From JAWXUU01 sp044426085 (lineage in GTDB: Bacteria; Bacillota; Clostridia; Christensenellales; CAMQZB01): a stretch of 64,000 nucleotides of DNA. Positions within the stretch are counted from its first letter, which is position 1, and the number at the start of each line of letters is the position of its first letter. Position numbers and translations under genes: made by a program. Shown in pieces: positions 32,068 to 41,192 of this stretch. The notes beneath the pieces were generated by a model. The model had not been told where the DNA came from. It worked only from the letters and a program-made list of their open reading frames with translations, and did not search any database. The DNA lies in the NCBI GenBank assembly GCA_044426085.1, contig JAWXUU010000007.1, positions 1 to 64,000 on the forward strand, in the 5' to 3' direction.

Positions 32068-33795
32068 TTACGCTTGCAATTCAGCCATTTTTTCAGCAAT
32101 GATTTCTTTGCATTTTGATGTTACTTCAGAAATTGCAACGCTGAATGGTTCGCAAGAGCCGTCACGCATTGTGATTTCTGCTGTGCCTGCTTCTAGGCTT
32201 CTTGGTGAAACAACAACTCTGATTGGCATGCCAAGAAGTTCGGCATCTTTGAATTTTACGCCTGGTGATTGTTTTCTATCGTCAAAAATAACTTCAACGC
32301 CCGCTTTCAACATTTCTTTATAAAGTTTTTCGCTTTCTGCTTTAACGTTTTCATCGTTTGGCTTCACATTTGCAAGGTAAACTTGCCATGGAGTGATACT
32401 CATTGGCCAGATGATACCTTTTTCATCGTGGCTTTCTTCAACCACGCTTGCCATTGCTCTTCCAACCCCGATGCCGTAGCAACCCATGATTGGCGTGATT
32501 GCTTTGCCGTTTTCATCGAGAACTGTCATGCCCATTGCTTTTGAATATTTTGTGCCAAGTTGGAAGATATTGCCAACTTCAATGCCGTTGTGGATTCCAA
32601 GTGGTTTTCCGCAAACTGGGCAGAATTCGCCTTCTTCAACTTTCTTTAGGTCGAAGAATTTTGCACCTTTCAAATCTCTTGCTACATTCACACCCGTGAT
32701 GTGATATTCAGGTCTGTTTGCACCGCAAGACATGTTGAAAGCGCCTTTGAGTGATTCGTCATAAACGATTACGATTTTCTTATCTTCAAGACCAAATGGT
32801 CCGATGTTGCCGGCACAAAGAATGCCGTCTGCAAGATCCGCTGGAACGATGTCCTCACCGATTGCTTTTTTAAGTTTTGCTTCGTTGATTTCGAAGTTGC
32901 CACGGATAAATGCTAGAACTAGGCGTTCGTTGTCACCTTTGATTGCGTATGAAACTGCTTTCATTGCGTTTTCTGTTGGTGTTCCCAAATATTCGCAAAC
33001 TTGGTCGATATCGTGTGCTTCTGCTGTGAAGACTTCTTTCATTTCGCAGTCCGCACCGTAATCAAAGGCTGGATAACTTGAAACTGCAACTTCCATATTG
33101 GCTTTATAGTCGCATTCATCACAAATGACGATTTTGTCTTCGCCGATTTCTGTTAGCAGCATGAATTCGTGAGCGACACTGCCACCCATCATGCCTGTAT
33201 CTGATTTCACGGCGATGAAGTTTTTCATGCCGATTCTTTTGAATATGCGGTTATAAGCTTCGAAATATTCGCCGTATGTTTCTTCCAAACATTCTTGCGA
33301 TGTGTGGAAAGAATACGCGTCTTTCATTGTGAATTCGCGAACGCGGATGAGTCCTGCTCTTGCACGAGGTTCGTCGCGGAATTTTGTTTGGATTTGATAG
33401 ATACTTGATGGGAGTTGGTTATATGAAGTCACGATGTTTCTCGCCATGTGAACGGCTGCTTCTTCGTGAGTCATGCCAAGAAGCATATCTTTATCGCTTC
33501 TGTCTTTAAATCTTGCAAGTTCACTGCCAATTGCGCTGTATCTTCCGCTTTCGTCCCAAAGTTCTCTTGGCATAACGACTGGGAAAAGCACTTCTTGAGC
33601 ACCGATTCCGTCCATTTCTTCGCGGATAATTCTTTCAATTTTTAGTTGAGCTCTTTTTGCGGGCGGAAGAAGTGAATAGATGCCGTTTGCAACACCTTTG
33701 ATATAGCCTGCTCTTGTCATGAGTGCGTGTGATGCGATTGTGATGTCTGCTGGGTTTTCTCTTAGTCTTACGCCAACAAGTTTTGAAATTTTCAT
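32068..33795 (-). CDS. proS: Prolyl-tRNA synthetase
   Basis: A 575-residue class II synthetase of the bacterial type. It has the catalytic motifs (QEVLFPVVMPRELW; FRDEPRARAGLIRVREFTMKDAYSF as motif 2 region, given in parts; GCYGIGVGRAMAS as motif 3), a YbaK-like editing insert (about 225-385, AIKGDNERLVLAFIRG and GPFGLEDKKIVIVYD) and an anticodon-binding C-terminal domain (VYLANVKPNDENV to the end). ATG with GGAGG; own consensus promoter with a ~110-nt leader that shows no T-box. Confidence 0.97.
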   Translation of the reverse strand: MKISKLVGVRLRENPADITIASHALMTRAGYIKGVANGIYSLLPPAKRAQLKIERIIREEMDGIGAQEVLFPVVMPRELWDESGRYSAIGSELARFKDRSDKDMLLGMTHEEAAVHMARNIVTSYNQLPSSIYQIQTKFRDEPRARAGLIRVREFTMKDAYSFHTSQECLEETYGEYFEAYNRIFKRIGMKNFIAVKSDTGMMGGSVAHEFMLLTEIGEDKIVICDECDYKANMEVAVSSYPAFDYGADCEMKEVFTAEAHDIDQVCEYLGTPTENAMKAVSYAIKGDNERLVLAFIRGNFEINEAKLKKAIGEDIVPADLADGILCAGNIGPFGLEDKKIVIVYDESLKGAFNMSCGANRPEYHITGVNVARDLKGAKFFDLKKVEEGEFCPVCGKPLGIHNGIEVGNIFQLGTKYSKAMGMTVLDENGKAITPIMGCYGIGVGRAMASVVEESHDEKGIIWPMSITPWQVYLANVKPNDENVKAESEKLYKEMLKAGVEVIFDDRKQSPGVKFKDAELLGMPIRVVVSPRSLEAGTAEITMRDGSCEPFSVAISEVTSKCKEIIAEKMAELQA

Positions 33796-33914
33796 TTTTC
33801 TTCCTCCGAAACTGTTACTTTTTTATATTTTTTTATTATTATTTATTAATTTTTGTTCTTTTATATATACAATATTATATAACGTTTTATATGCATGATA
33901 GTTTGCACTTAAAA

Positions 33915-33943
33915 ATTATATTTGATTTGTGTTGATTTGTCAA
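33915..33943 (-). promoter_or_regulatory. Promoter of proS
   Basis: Minus strand: consensus -35 TTGACA (33938-33943), 17-bp spacer, -10 TATAAT (33915-33920). Confidence 0.8.
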
Positions 33944-34021
33944 ACCTTTTGATTTGTTTTTGCATAAATATGGCTTTTTTTCATAGTATATAATCAAAAG
34001 GGGTTCATTTGGTGGTTTGAT

Positions 34022-34282
34022 ATGATTTTGATTTCAGTTTTCGTTTGTTTTTTCATTGGGGTTTTGCTTATCACAATATCTAGTTTTCTTGCGGGGATTT
34101 CTGAAAAGTTTCTCGCGTTCTTGCTTGTTTCTTCCATGCTTTCGGGATTTTTATATTTCACCTTCAACCTTTTTTCCGTTTCGCTTTTTCCACTTTCCGA
34201 AACAATGGCATTGCTTTGCGGATATTTAGGGGTTTTTGGGTTGCTTGCAATTTTTTTGATGAATGCTCTGCCAATGTTGTGA
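34022..34282 (+). CDS. Small hydrophobic membrane protein, unknown function
   Basis: An 86-residue frame with three predicted membrane helices (about 1-25, 30-52 and 60-84) and few charges. The opposite strand carries an overlapping 104-codon frame, which is hydrophilic and lacks a ribosome site, so the plus-strand frame is favoured. The ribosome site is weak (GGTGG at about 34011). I do not recognise the family. It sits alone between proS and the amino-acid ABC operon. Confidence 0.45.
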   Translation: MILISVFVCFFIGVLLITISSFLAGISEKFLAFLLVSSMLSGFLYFTFNLFSVSLFPLSETMALLCGYLGVFGLLAIFLMNALPML

Positions 34283-34354
34283 CTTGATATAACATCGAAA
34301 TTGCACATATAAATTACACTGCTGTTTACAATATTTAGACATCTTTTACACTGT

Positions 34355-34383
34355 TTGACAAAGAATTTTCATTGTGATATAAT
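34355..34383 (+). promoter_or_regulatory. Promoter of the amino-acid ABC importer operon
   Basis: Perfect consensus: -35 TTGACA (34355-34360), 17-bp spacer, -10 TATAAT (34378-34383); AAGGAG precedes the first ATG. Confidence 0.85.
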
Positions 34384-34418
34384 ATTAACATATTTTAACA
34401 TTTAAGGAGAGATTTATT

Positions 34419-35177
34419 ATGAAAAAAGTAAAAAAAATACTAGCATTGCTACTTGTGGCAATTATGGCATTCTCACTTGTTGGTTGCGGATCATCTTCTG
34501 ATGCAGATTACATCATCGCTTCAGATACAACATTTGCACCATTTGAATATGCAGATGCATCAGGTACTTACGTTGGTATCGACGTTGACATCATCAACGC
34601 TATTGCTGAAGACCAAGGCTTCACTATTGAAGTTCAACACATTGGTTTTGACGCTGCTCTTGCAGCTGTTCAATCAGGACAAGCTGATGGAGTCATTGCT
34701 GGTTGCTCAATCACTGACGTTAGAAAAGAAACTTATGATTTCTCAGATTCTTACTATTCTTCAGGCGTAGTTATGGGTATCGCTCAAAGCAATACATCAA
34801 TCACATCATACAATGACCTTTCTGGCAAAAAACTTGCTGTTAAAAGCGGAACTGAAGGTTATGCATGGGCTGAATTGAATGCAAGTGTTTACGGTTTCAC
34901 ATATGATGTTTATGAAGATTCATCTGCTATGTATCTAGCAGTTTCATCTGGTGGTGCAGACGCATGTTTTGAAGATTATGCTGTTCTAGGATACGGAATT
35001 TCAACTGGCTCTATCCCACTAAAAATCGTTACTGAAGCTGAACCAGGTACACCATACGGTTTTGCTGTTTTGAAAGGCGAAAACGCTGAACTTCTTTCAA
35101 TGTTCAACGCTGGTCTTGCAAACATTATGGCTAACGGAACATATGACGAAATCATCGCAAAATACATTCAGGAGTAA
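34419..35177 (+). CDS. Amino-acid ABC transporter substrate-binding lipoprotein
   Basis: A 252-residue lipoprotein: basic start, hydrophobic stretch and lipobox SLVGC with lipidated Cys23. The mature part is a family 3 solute-binding protein (TFAPFEYADASGTYVGIDVDI, given in part; GFDAALAAVQSGQADGVIAG; DLSGKKLAVKSGTEGY). It should bind a polar amino acid such as glutamine or cystine outside the membrane. First of three genes; the permease and ATPase follow. Confidence 0.93.
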   Translation: MKKVKKILALLLVAIMAFSLVGCGSSSDADYIIASDTTFAPFEYADASGTYVGIDVDIINAIAEDQGFTIEVQHIGFDAALAAVQSGQADGVIAGCSITDVRKETYDFSDSYYSSGVVMGIAQSNTSITSYNDLSGKKLAVKSGTEGYAWAELNASVYGFTYDVYEDSSAMYLAVSSGGADACFEDYAVLGYGISTGSIPLKIVTEAEPGTPYGFAVLKGENAELLSMFNAGLANIMANGTYDEIIAKYIQE

Positions 35178-35186
35178 TATTTACAC

Positions 35187-35879
35187 ATGGCATTTTTTGA
35201 ATCTTTCATCGAATACTTAAGCCTTTTTTGGACATATGCGCCAAGACTGCTCAGTGGTTTGTTGATAACAATGGAATTAACAACTTTTTCTTTACTTATT
35301 GCAATAGTCTTAGGTCTTGCGACTTGTTTTTGCAAAATTTCAAAGTATAAAGTCTTGCGCGGAATTGCAACGGCTTATGTTGATATCATAAGGGGTACAC
35401 CTCTTATGGTTCAAGCATTCTTCCTTTATTTCGGGCTTACAAGTGCTTTTGGCTTCACAATGACTAGCTTTATTGCCGGCGTTGTTGTTTTGAGCATGAA
35501 TGCAGGTGCTTATCTTTCTGAGATTTTCAGAGGTGGTATCAACGCTATTAATAAAGGTCAAATGGAAGCTGCACTAAGCCTTGGATTGCCACAGTCTCGT
35601 GGTATGATGAAGGTTGTTTTGCCTCAAGCATTGAAAAATTCAATCCCTGCAACAGTGAATCAATTTATCATTACACTTAAAGATACTTCTATCATTTCAG
35701 TTATTGGTACTGCTGAACTAATGAACGTTAGTAAACAAATAGTTGGTTTTAACTTCAAGGCCTTTGAAATGTATTCAATTGCAGCAATTATGTATTTCAT
35801 CGTGATTTTCACACTCACAAAAATTGCAGGAAGAATTGAAAGGAGGTTTAGCAATGGCACAGAAAGTAGTAGTAAATAA
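35187..35879 (+). CDS. Amino-acid ABC transporter permease
   Basis: A 230-residue His/Glu/Gln/Arg-opine type permease with about five membrane helices. The EAA loop is visible as EAALSLGLPQSRGMMKVVLPQA (key words EAALSLG, VVLPQA), and YVDIIRGTPLMVQAFFLYFG is typical of the family. It starts 9 nt after the binding protein; its end overlaps the ATPase start by 26 nt. Confidence 0.94.
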   Translation: MAFFESFIEYLSLFWTYAPRLLSGLLITMELTTFSLLIAIVLGLATCFCKISKYKVLRGIATAYVDIIRGTPLMVQAFFLYFGLTSAFGFTMTSFIAGVVVLSMNAGAYLSEIFRGGINAINKGQMEAALSLGLPQSRGMMKVVLPQALKNSIPATVNQFIITLKDTSIISVIGTAELMNVSKQIVGFNFKAFEMYSIAAIMYFIVIFTLTKIAGRIERRFSNGTESSSK

Positions 35880-36588
35880 TCTAGTTAAAAACTTTGGGGA
35901 TCTTGAAGTTTTGAAAGATATCAGTTTGACTGTTGACGACGGTGAAGTTGTTTGCCTTATTGGACCTTCTGGGTCGGGTAAGTCTACCCTTCTTCGTTGC
36001 TTGAACAGACTTGAAATTTCATCAGGTGGAGAGATTTTCGTTGACGGATATGATATCGTTAGTGCAAACGCAAAGGAAATTGCTAAAATTCGTGAAAATA
36101 TCGCAATGGTGTTCCAACAATTCAATCTTTTCCCACACCTTACTGTGGCAAAGAATATCATGATGGCACCCGTTGATAGAAAGCGTTCTACTAAGGAAGA
36201 AGCTGCGGCTGATGCTGTTAGACTTCTTGATATGGTTGGACTTTCTGAAAAACACGACGAATACCCTTCTAATCTTTCGGGCGGTCAACAACAGCGTGTT
36301 GCAATCGCAAGAGCGCTTGCAATGAAACCTGATATCATGCTTTTTGATGAACCAACTTCTGCCCTAGACCCTGAAATGGTTGGCGAAGTTTTGGAAGTTA
36401 TGAAAAAGCTTGCTTCTGATGGCACAACTATGATTGTGGTTACTCACGAAATGGGATTCGCAAGAGAAGTTGCCGACAGAGTTATCTTTATGGACGGTGG
36501 ATACATCGTTGAACAAGGCGTGCCAGAAGATGTTTTTGGCAATCCACAAAATGAAAGAACTAAAGCATTTTTAAATAAAGTTTTGTAA
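35854..36588 (+). CDS. Amino-acid ABC transporter ATP-binding protein
   Basis: A 244-residue GlnQ-type ATPase. Walker A GPSGSGKST, Q-loop VFQQFNLFPH, signature LSGGQQQR, Walker B IMLFDEPTSALDPE and switch His in VVTHEMGFA. The ATG at 35854 has AGGAGG at 7 nt and replaces a longer frame that begins inside the permease. Translational coupling with the permease is likely. Confidence 0.95.
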   Translation: MAQKVVVNNLVKNFGDLEVLKDISLTVDDGEVVCLIGPSGSGKSTLLRCLNRLEISSGGEIFVDGYDIVSANAKEIAKIRENIAMVFQQFNLFPHLTVAKNIMMAPVDRKRSTKEEAAADAVRLLDMVGLSEKHDEYPSNLSGGQQQRVAIARALAMKPDIMLFDEPTSALDPEMVGEVLEVMKKLASDGTTMIVVTHEMGFAREVADRVIFMDGGYIVEQGVPEDVFGNPQNERTKAFLNKVL

Positions 36589-36609
36589 AATTTGCCTTTG
36601 GCAAATTTT
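36587..36609 (+). terminator. Terminator of the amino-acid ABC operon
   Basis: Perfect 10-bp stem AAAATTTGCC/GGCAAATTTT with a 3-nt loop, overlapping the stop codon. The tail is A/T-rich but not a pure T run. Confidence 0.6.
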
Positions 36610-36834
36610 AAATTAAAAATTAAAAATTGAAAATTAAAAATTGTGGTATAGCACTCGCTTTGCTCGTGCATGCTATTATTTAGAAATTTAAAAAGGCAAA
36701 GGATTCTATATTATCCTTTGCCTTTTATTCAATGTTTTAAATATTGAATGCACAGTGGCTATGCCACGTGCTTTACCACAATTTTTAATTTTTAATTTTT
36801 AATTTTTAATTTTTAATTTTTAATTTTTAATTTA
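36610..36834. mobile_element. MITE-like inverted-repeat element
   Basis: About 225 bp bounded by 24-bp terminal inverted repeats with a single mismatch (36631-36654 with 36768-36791), each containing GTGGTA(T/A)AGCAC and extending outward into AATTTTT-type 7-bp repeats. The interior has no ORF and folds into several hairpins, including a perfect 14-bp stem at 36691-36726 and GCAC-GTGGC/GCCAC-GTGC at about 36750-36770. This is the structure of a non-autonomous miniature element or a large intergenic repeat. No target-site duplication is obvious because the flanks are AT-only. Confidence 0.6.
36780..36833. repeat. Seven-fold TTTTTAA tandem repeat
   Basis: Seven uninterrupted 7-bp TTTTTAA units at the right end of the inverted-repeat element; the left arm has about three diverged copies in the opposite orientation. 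It probably expanded by slippage. Confidence 0.85.
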
Positions 36835-36862
36835 AAAAAAGGCTACTTCGTAGCCTTTTTTT
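36834..36862. terminator. Bidirectional terminator after purB
   Basis: AAAAAAAGGCTAC/GTAGCCTTTTTTT, perfect 13-bp stem with a 3-nt loop, overlapping the purB stop codon. The run of T on both strands allows use in both directions. Confidence 0.88.
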
Positions 36863-38294
36863 ACACTTCTATGCTCGTTTGAACATTTACGTTTTTATTT
36901 TTGTTTAGGATTGGCAAAACATCTGTTTTTAGGAATCTTTCAACTTGTTTTGGGCAGAGGCCAATGAAGTTTTCTGCCTTTAAAATACCGTCTAGAATCG
37001 GATGAATCGGCGCGAAGAAATCGTCGGCTTTGATTCTTTCGATTAGGTCGTTTGGCATACCTTCCATTTTAACACGCTTTGTTGATTCCATAGAGTGAAC
37101 ACGGATTTGTTCGTGAGTGTCCTGACGGGAAAGTCCCGCTTTCACGCATTCCATGATGATAACTTCTGTCGCCATGAAAGGAAGTTCTTCGCTCAATCTT
37201 TTTGCAACAACTTTTTCATAAACAACCATGCTTTCTGTTACGTTTATCATAAGGTTCAAAACTGCATCAGTTGCAAGGAATGCTTCTGTCACAGAAAGGC
37301 GTTTGTTTGCACTGTCGTCCAAAGTTCTTTCAAACCATTGTGTTGATGCTGTGATTGAAGCGTTCATTGGAAGAGTTATCACAAATCTTGCGAGAGCTGA
37401 GATTCTTTCACTGCGCATTGGGTTTCTTTTATACGCCATTGCAGAAGAGCCAACTTGAGTTTTTTCAAACGGTTCTTCCATTTCTTTCAAACCTTGCAAG
37501 ATACGGATATCGTTTGAGAATTTATACGCACTTTGAGCAACGCCCGACAAAAGTGCAAGAAGTTTATAATCAAATTTTCTTGAATATGTTTGTCCTGTAA
37601 CTGGGAATACTTTTGAATACCCCATTTTTTCAACAACTTTTTCTTCAAGCGCGAAAACTTTGTCGCTGTCGCCATCGAAAAGTTCCAAAAAGCTTGCTTG
37701 TGTGCCTGTTGTTCCTTTCACACCACGGAGTCTGTAACCATTTTGGATATCAATCAAATCTTGATAGTCGTCAAGGAAACCCGCAAGCCAAAGTGTTGCT
37801 CTTTTACCAACTGTCACAAGTTGTGCTGGTTGGAAATGAGTGAAACCAAGGGCTGGAACTGATTTATATTTATCGGCAAAATCCGCAAGATTTTTCATTA
37901 CTTGCAAGAGTTTTGTTTTGATAATATCAAGTGCTTCATAAGACACAATCAAATCTGTGTTGTCGCCAACGAAACAGCTTGTTGCACCCAAGTGAATGAT
38001 CGGTGCTGCTGCAGGCGCTTGAAGACCATATGCATAGATGTGAGCCATGATGTCGTGACGAGTTTCTTTTTCTTTTGCGTGGGCAACATCAAGATTCAAA
38101 TTGTTGATGTTTTCGCGAAGTTGAGAAACTTGCTCTTTTGTGATGTTAAGTCCAAGCTCCATTTCGCTTTCAGCAAGGGCTGTCCAAAGTTCGCGATGAA
38201 TGATAATACGTTTTTCTTCAGAGAAAAGGTATTGCATTTCTTTGCTTGCGTATCTTGTTGAAAGTGGGCTTATATAGTTGTGATTATTTGACAT
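36861..38294 (-). CDS. purB: Adenylosuccinate lyase
   Basis: A 477-residue fumarase/aspartase-superfamily enzyme that acts twice in purine synthesis (SAICAR to AICAR, adenylosuccinate to AMP). Conserved regions: IHLGATSCFVGDNTDLI (catalytic His region), THFQPAQLVTVGKRA, and the signature GSSAMAYKRNPMRSERI (about residue 290). ATG with AAAGGA; 25 nt after purA, so purA and purB form one transcript for AMP synthesis. Confidence 0.96.
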   Translation of the reverse strand: MSNNHNYISPLSTRYASKEMQYLFSEEKRIIIHRELWTALAESEMELGLNITKEQVSQLRENINNLNLDVAHAKEKETRHDIMAHIYAYGLQAPAAAPIIHLGATSCFVGDNTDLIVSYEALDIIKTKLLQVMKNLADFADKYKSVPALGFTHFQPAQLVTVGKRATLWLAGFLDDYQDLIDIQNGYRLRGVKGTTGTQASFLELFDGDSDKVFALEEKVVEKMGYSKVFPVTGQTYSRKFDYKLLALLSGVAQSAYKFSNDIRILQGLKEMEEPFEKTQVGSSAMAYKRNPMRSERISALARFVITLPMNASITASTQWFERTLDDSANKRLSVTEAFLATDAVLNLMINVTESMVVYEKVVAKRLSEELPFMATEVIIMECVKAGLSRQDTHEQIRVHSMESTKRVKMEGMPNDLIERIKADDFFAPIHPILDGILKAENFIGLCPKQVERFLKTDVLPILNKNKNVNVQTSIEV

Positions 38295-38319
38295 TGTTTA
38301 TTTTTTCCTTTGTTTTGGA

Positions 38320-39600
38320 TTAATACATTGTGATGTACGCTTCTCTTTCTGGGCCTACTGAAACGTATTTGATTTTGCAATCTACCACTTGTTCGATATA
38401 TTTGATGTAGTCTATCGCTTCTTTTGGCAAATCTTCTGGCTTTCTGCACCAGTTGATATCTGAGCACCAACCTTTCACATATTCGACAACAGGAGTTGCT
38501 TTATCAAGTTCGTCATTTGCAGGGAAATCTGTTCTTTTCACTCCGTCAATTTCGTATGCTACGCAAACTGGGATTTTTTCGAGAGTTGACAAAATGTCAA
38601 GTTTTGTGAGTGCAAGTTCGTCTGCACCTTGAACGAAACAGCCGTATTTTGAAGCAGGGATATCAAATCCGCCTACTCTTCTTGGTCTGCCTGTTGCTGC
38701 GCCAAATTCGCCACCTGCGTTTCTTAGCCCTTCACCATCTTCGCCGAAAAGTTCGCAAACAAATGGACCTTCGCCAACGCATGAAGAATATGCTTTCATG
38801 ATACCGATTGTGTTTTGGATTTTGTGGTTAGGCACACCCGCACCAATTGGGCCATAAGCTGAAATTGTTGAAGATGATGATGTGAATGGATAGATACCAA
38901 AATCGATATCGCGAAGTGCGCCAAGTTGTGCTTCGAAAATGATTTCTTTGCCAGCTTTTGCAGATTCGTTTAGGAATTCGCCCGCGTCGCAGATATATGG
39001 TTTCAACATTTCGCCATAAGTTGTTAGCCACTGCAAAATAGCTTTTGTGCTGACAGCTTCGTGTTTATATCCACCTTCAACAGTGATGTTTTTCCATTCT
39101 ACGATATCGGCAAGTTTGCTTTCCAAAGTTTCAGGATAAAGAAGATCACTCATTCTTAGGTTCTTTTTCATATATTTATCAGCATAAACTGGCGCGATAC
39201 CCCTTCTTGTTGAACCGAATTTTTTGTCGGCAAGTCTGTCTTCTTCAAGACAGTCCATAAGAACGTGGTATGGCATGCAGATTGATGCTTTGTTTGAAAT
39301 TTTCAAGTTGTTTGGTGTGATAACAATACCGCCAGCTTGAAGTCTTCCGATTTCTTCGTTAAGGTGTTTCAAATCGATAACCATTCCGTTACCCATAACA
39401 TTAACAACATCTTCACGCAAAATTCCTGATGGAATCAAGTTCAGAATAAACTTGCCCCTTTCATTCACAACTGTGTGACCAGCGTTGTTTCCGCCTTGAT
39501 AACGCACGACGATGTCAGCGTCCTTTGATAGCAAATCTACCATTCTACCTTTTCCTTCGTCGCCCCAATTGATTCCAACTATTGCAGTTAACATGTTCAA
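38320..39600 (-). CDS. purA: Adenylosuccinate synthetase
   Basis: A 426-residue enzyme that joins IMP and aspartate using GTP. The N-terminal GINWGDEGKGRMVDLL P-loop-like motif with the catalytic Asp, GGNNAGHTVV, GIAPVYADK and the GAATGRPRRVGGFD region are all present. First gene of the purA-purB pair. It is near the usual length of ~430. Confidence 0.97.
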   Translation of the reverse strand: MNMLTAIVGINWGDEGKGRMVDLLSKDADIVVRYQGGNNAGHTVVNERGKFILNLIPSGILREDVVNVMGNGMVIDLKHLNEEIGRLQAGGIVITPNNLKISNKASICMPYHVLMDCLEEDRLADKKFGSTRRGIAPVYADKYMKKNLRMSDLLYPETLESKLADIVEWKNITVEGGYKHEAVSTKAILQWLTTYGEMLKPYICDAGEFLNESAKAGKEIIFEAQLGALRDIDFGIYPFTSSSSTISAYGPIGAGVPNHKIQNTIGIMKAYSSCVGEGPFVCELFGEDGEGLRNAGGEFGAATGRPRRVGGFDIPASKYGCFVQGADELALTKLDILSTLEKIPVCVAYEIDGVKRTDFPANDELDKATPVVEYVKGWCSDINWCRKPEDLPKEAIDYIKYIEQVVDCKIKYVSVGPEREAYITMY

Positions 39601-39648
39601 TACCTCTTTTTATTTTCGTTGTTATGATTGCACATCAATAACTTATTT

Positions 39649-39677
39649 ATTATACATTATTTTTTGTGTTTTGTAAA
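39649..39677 (-). promoter_or_regulatory. Promoter of purA-purB
   Basis: Minus strand: -35 TTTACA (39672-39677), 17-bp spacer, -10 TATAAT (39649-39654). Confidence 0.6.
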
Positions 39678-39685
39678 ACTTTATC

Positions 39686-39709
39686 AGCTATTTTTTTCGC
39701 AAAATAGCT
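39686..39709 (-). terminator. Weak hairpin after the his operon
   Basis: 9-bp A/T-rich stem AGCTATTTT/AAAATAGCT between hisE and the purA promoter; no clean T run. Confidence 0.4.
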
Positions 39710-39734
39710 TAGACTTTCTTTATTTGTGCGGTTT

Positions 39735-40076
39735 TTATGAATTTTTGTCCACCACATGGAAAGTTTTTAAGTTGCCAATTTTTGCACGCCTTTCTTCCAG
39801 CACTTCCGCCACGTCTGCTATGTCAAGATTTTGGTTTGCCATCAGTACCAACATGTGATACAAAAGGTCGCAAATTTCGTTTTTCAATTCGATATTATCG
39901 TTGTTTTTTGATGCGATAATCATCTCGGAACATTCTTCACCACACTTTTTTAAAATCTTATCAAGACCTTTTTCGAAAAGGTAGCATGTGTATGACCCCT
40001 CTTCTTTTGTGGTTTTTCTTTCTTTCACGATTTCGTATAAATCGTTTAAAACTTTCATATCAGTTTTGTTTTCCAT
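39735..40076 (-). CDS. hisE: Phosphoribosyl-ATP pyrophosphatase
   Basis: A 113-residue MazG-like all-helical enzyme removing pyrophosphate from phosphoribosyl-ATP (histidine step 2). Core helices with YTCYLFEKGLDKILKKCGEECSEMI (key words KGLDKILKKCGEE) and NEICDLLYHMLVLM, the metal-binding ExxE/ExxD arrangement. Separate from hisI, which ends 2 nt upstream. Last gene of the his operon. Confidence 0.94.
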   Translation of the reverse strand: MENKTDMKVLNDLYEIVKERKTTKEEGSYTCYLFEKGLDKILKKCGEECSEMIIASKNNDNIELKNEICDLLYHMLVLMANQNLDIADVAEVLEERRAKIGNLKTFHVVDKNS

Positions 40077-40078
40077 CT

Positions 40079-40405
40079 TTACTCCCCTTTATAAATCTCG
40101 TTGAAAAAACAGCTTTTTTTGCCTGTGTGGCATGCAATTCCACCGATTTGAACCACTTCCACAAGAAGTGTGTCGTCGTCGCAATCACCTGTTATTTTTA
40201 TAACTTTTTGCAAGTTTCCTGATGTTGCACCCTTGTTCCAAAGCTCTTGTCTTGAGCGCGAATAAAACCATGTGTAGCCCGTTTCTAGGGTTTTTTGCAT
40301 GCTTTCTTCGTTCATATACGCAAGCATCAAAACTTCGTTTGTGCCCGTTTCTGTGACAATTGTGGGAATAAGATTAGATTTTGCAAAGTATTTTGAAATA
40401 TCCAT
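40079..40405 (-). CDS. hisI: Phosphoribosyl-AMP cyclohydrolase
   Basis: A 108-residue zinc enzyme opening the adenine ring of phosphoribosyl-AMP (step 3). It has EVLMLAYMNEESMQKTLETG, FYSRSRQELWNKGATSG and the metal-ligand cysteines in DDDTLLVEVVQIGGIACHTG (given as key words DCDDDTLL and ACHTG). Not fused to hisE, unlike in enterobacteria. Confidence 0.95.
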   Translation of the reverse strand: MDISKYFAKSNLIPTIVTETGTNEVLMLAYMNEESMQKTLETGYTWFYSRSRQELWNKGATSGNLQKVIKITGDCDDDTLLVEVVQIGGIACHTGKKSCFFNEIYKGE

Positions 40406-40433
40406 ATTTCTCCTTTTTTGCTTATTGATTTTT

Positions 40434-41192
40434 TTATATTCTTGCGGGAATATTATTTTCTTTCAGATGTTCTTTCACTTGCGAAACTGTAAGTTCGCGA
40501 TAGTGGAAAAGCGATGCGGCAAGTGCGGCATCTGCCGTTGTTTTTTGGAAAACTTCTGAAAAGTGTTCAAGTTTTCCGCACCCGCCCGATGCGATGACAG
40601 GGATTGTGACAGCCGAGCAGATTGCATTCAAAAGATCGATATCAAAGCCGTTTTTTGTGCCGTCGGCATCCATTGATGTAAGCAAAATTTCGCCACAACC
40701 AAGTGATTGAACTTTCTTTGCCCACTTTATTGCATCAAGACCCGTATCGATTCTTCCGCCGTTCACGACAACTGTGTAGCCACCGTCTTCACGCTTTCTT
40801 GCATCGATTGCAACAACCACACATTGGTTGCCAAATTTGTCTGCTGCTTCAGAAATTAAGCTTGGATTTCTTACTGCGGAAGAATTGACAGACACTTTAT
40901 CTGCCCCCGCACGCAAGAGTGCTGTGAAATCTTCAATTGTGGAAATTCCACCGCCAACTGTTAGTGGCGCAAAAACTTGCTTTGCGGTTTCTTTCACAAC
41001 GTCCACCATGGTTTTTCTGCCTTCGTGGGTTGCTGTTATATCAAGAAAGACGATTTCGTCGGCACCTTGGTCGTTATACATTTTTGCACATTCAACGGGG
41101 TCGCCAACGTCTTTTATTCCTACAAAATTTATGCCTTTAACTACTCTGCCATCGCGGACGTCTAGGCATGGGATGATTCTTTTTGCTAGCAT
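40434..41192 (-). CDS. hisF: Imidazole glycerol phosphate synthase, cyclase subunit
   Basis: A 252-residue (beta/alpha)8 barrel. Catalytic Asp11 in IPCLDVRDGRVVKG and Asp near 130 in VVAIDAR; phosphate loops VGGGIST and ASGGCG. It closes the imidazole ring using ammonia from HisH. Overlaps hisA by 7 nt. Confidence 0.96.
   Translation of the reverse strand: MLAKRIIPCLDVRDGRVVKGINFVGIKDVGDPVECAKMYNDQGADEIVFLDITATHEGRKTMVDVVKETAKQVFAPLTVGGGISTIEDFTALLRAGADKVSVNSSAVRNPSLISEAADKFGNQCVVVAIDARKREDGGYTVVVNGGRIDTGLDAIKWAKKVQSLGCGEILLTSMDADGTKNGFDIDLLNAICSAVTIPVIASGGCGKLEHFSEVFQKTTADAALAASLFHYRELTVSQVKEHLKENNIPARI

Noticed and set aside
33994..34308. 104-codon minus-strand frame opposite the small membrane protein
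   Set aside because: Hydrophilic composition is the mirror of a membrane protein on the other strand, and no ribosome site precedes it.
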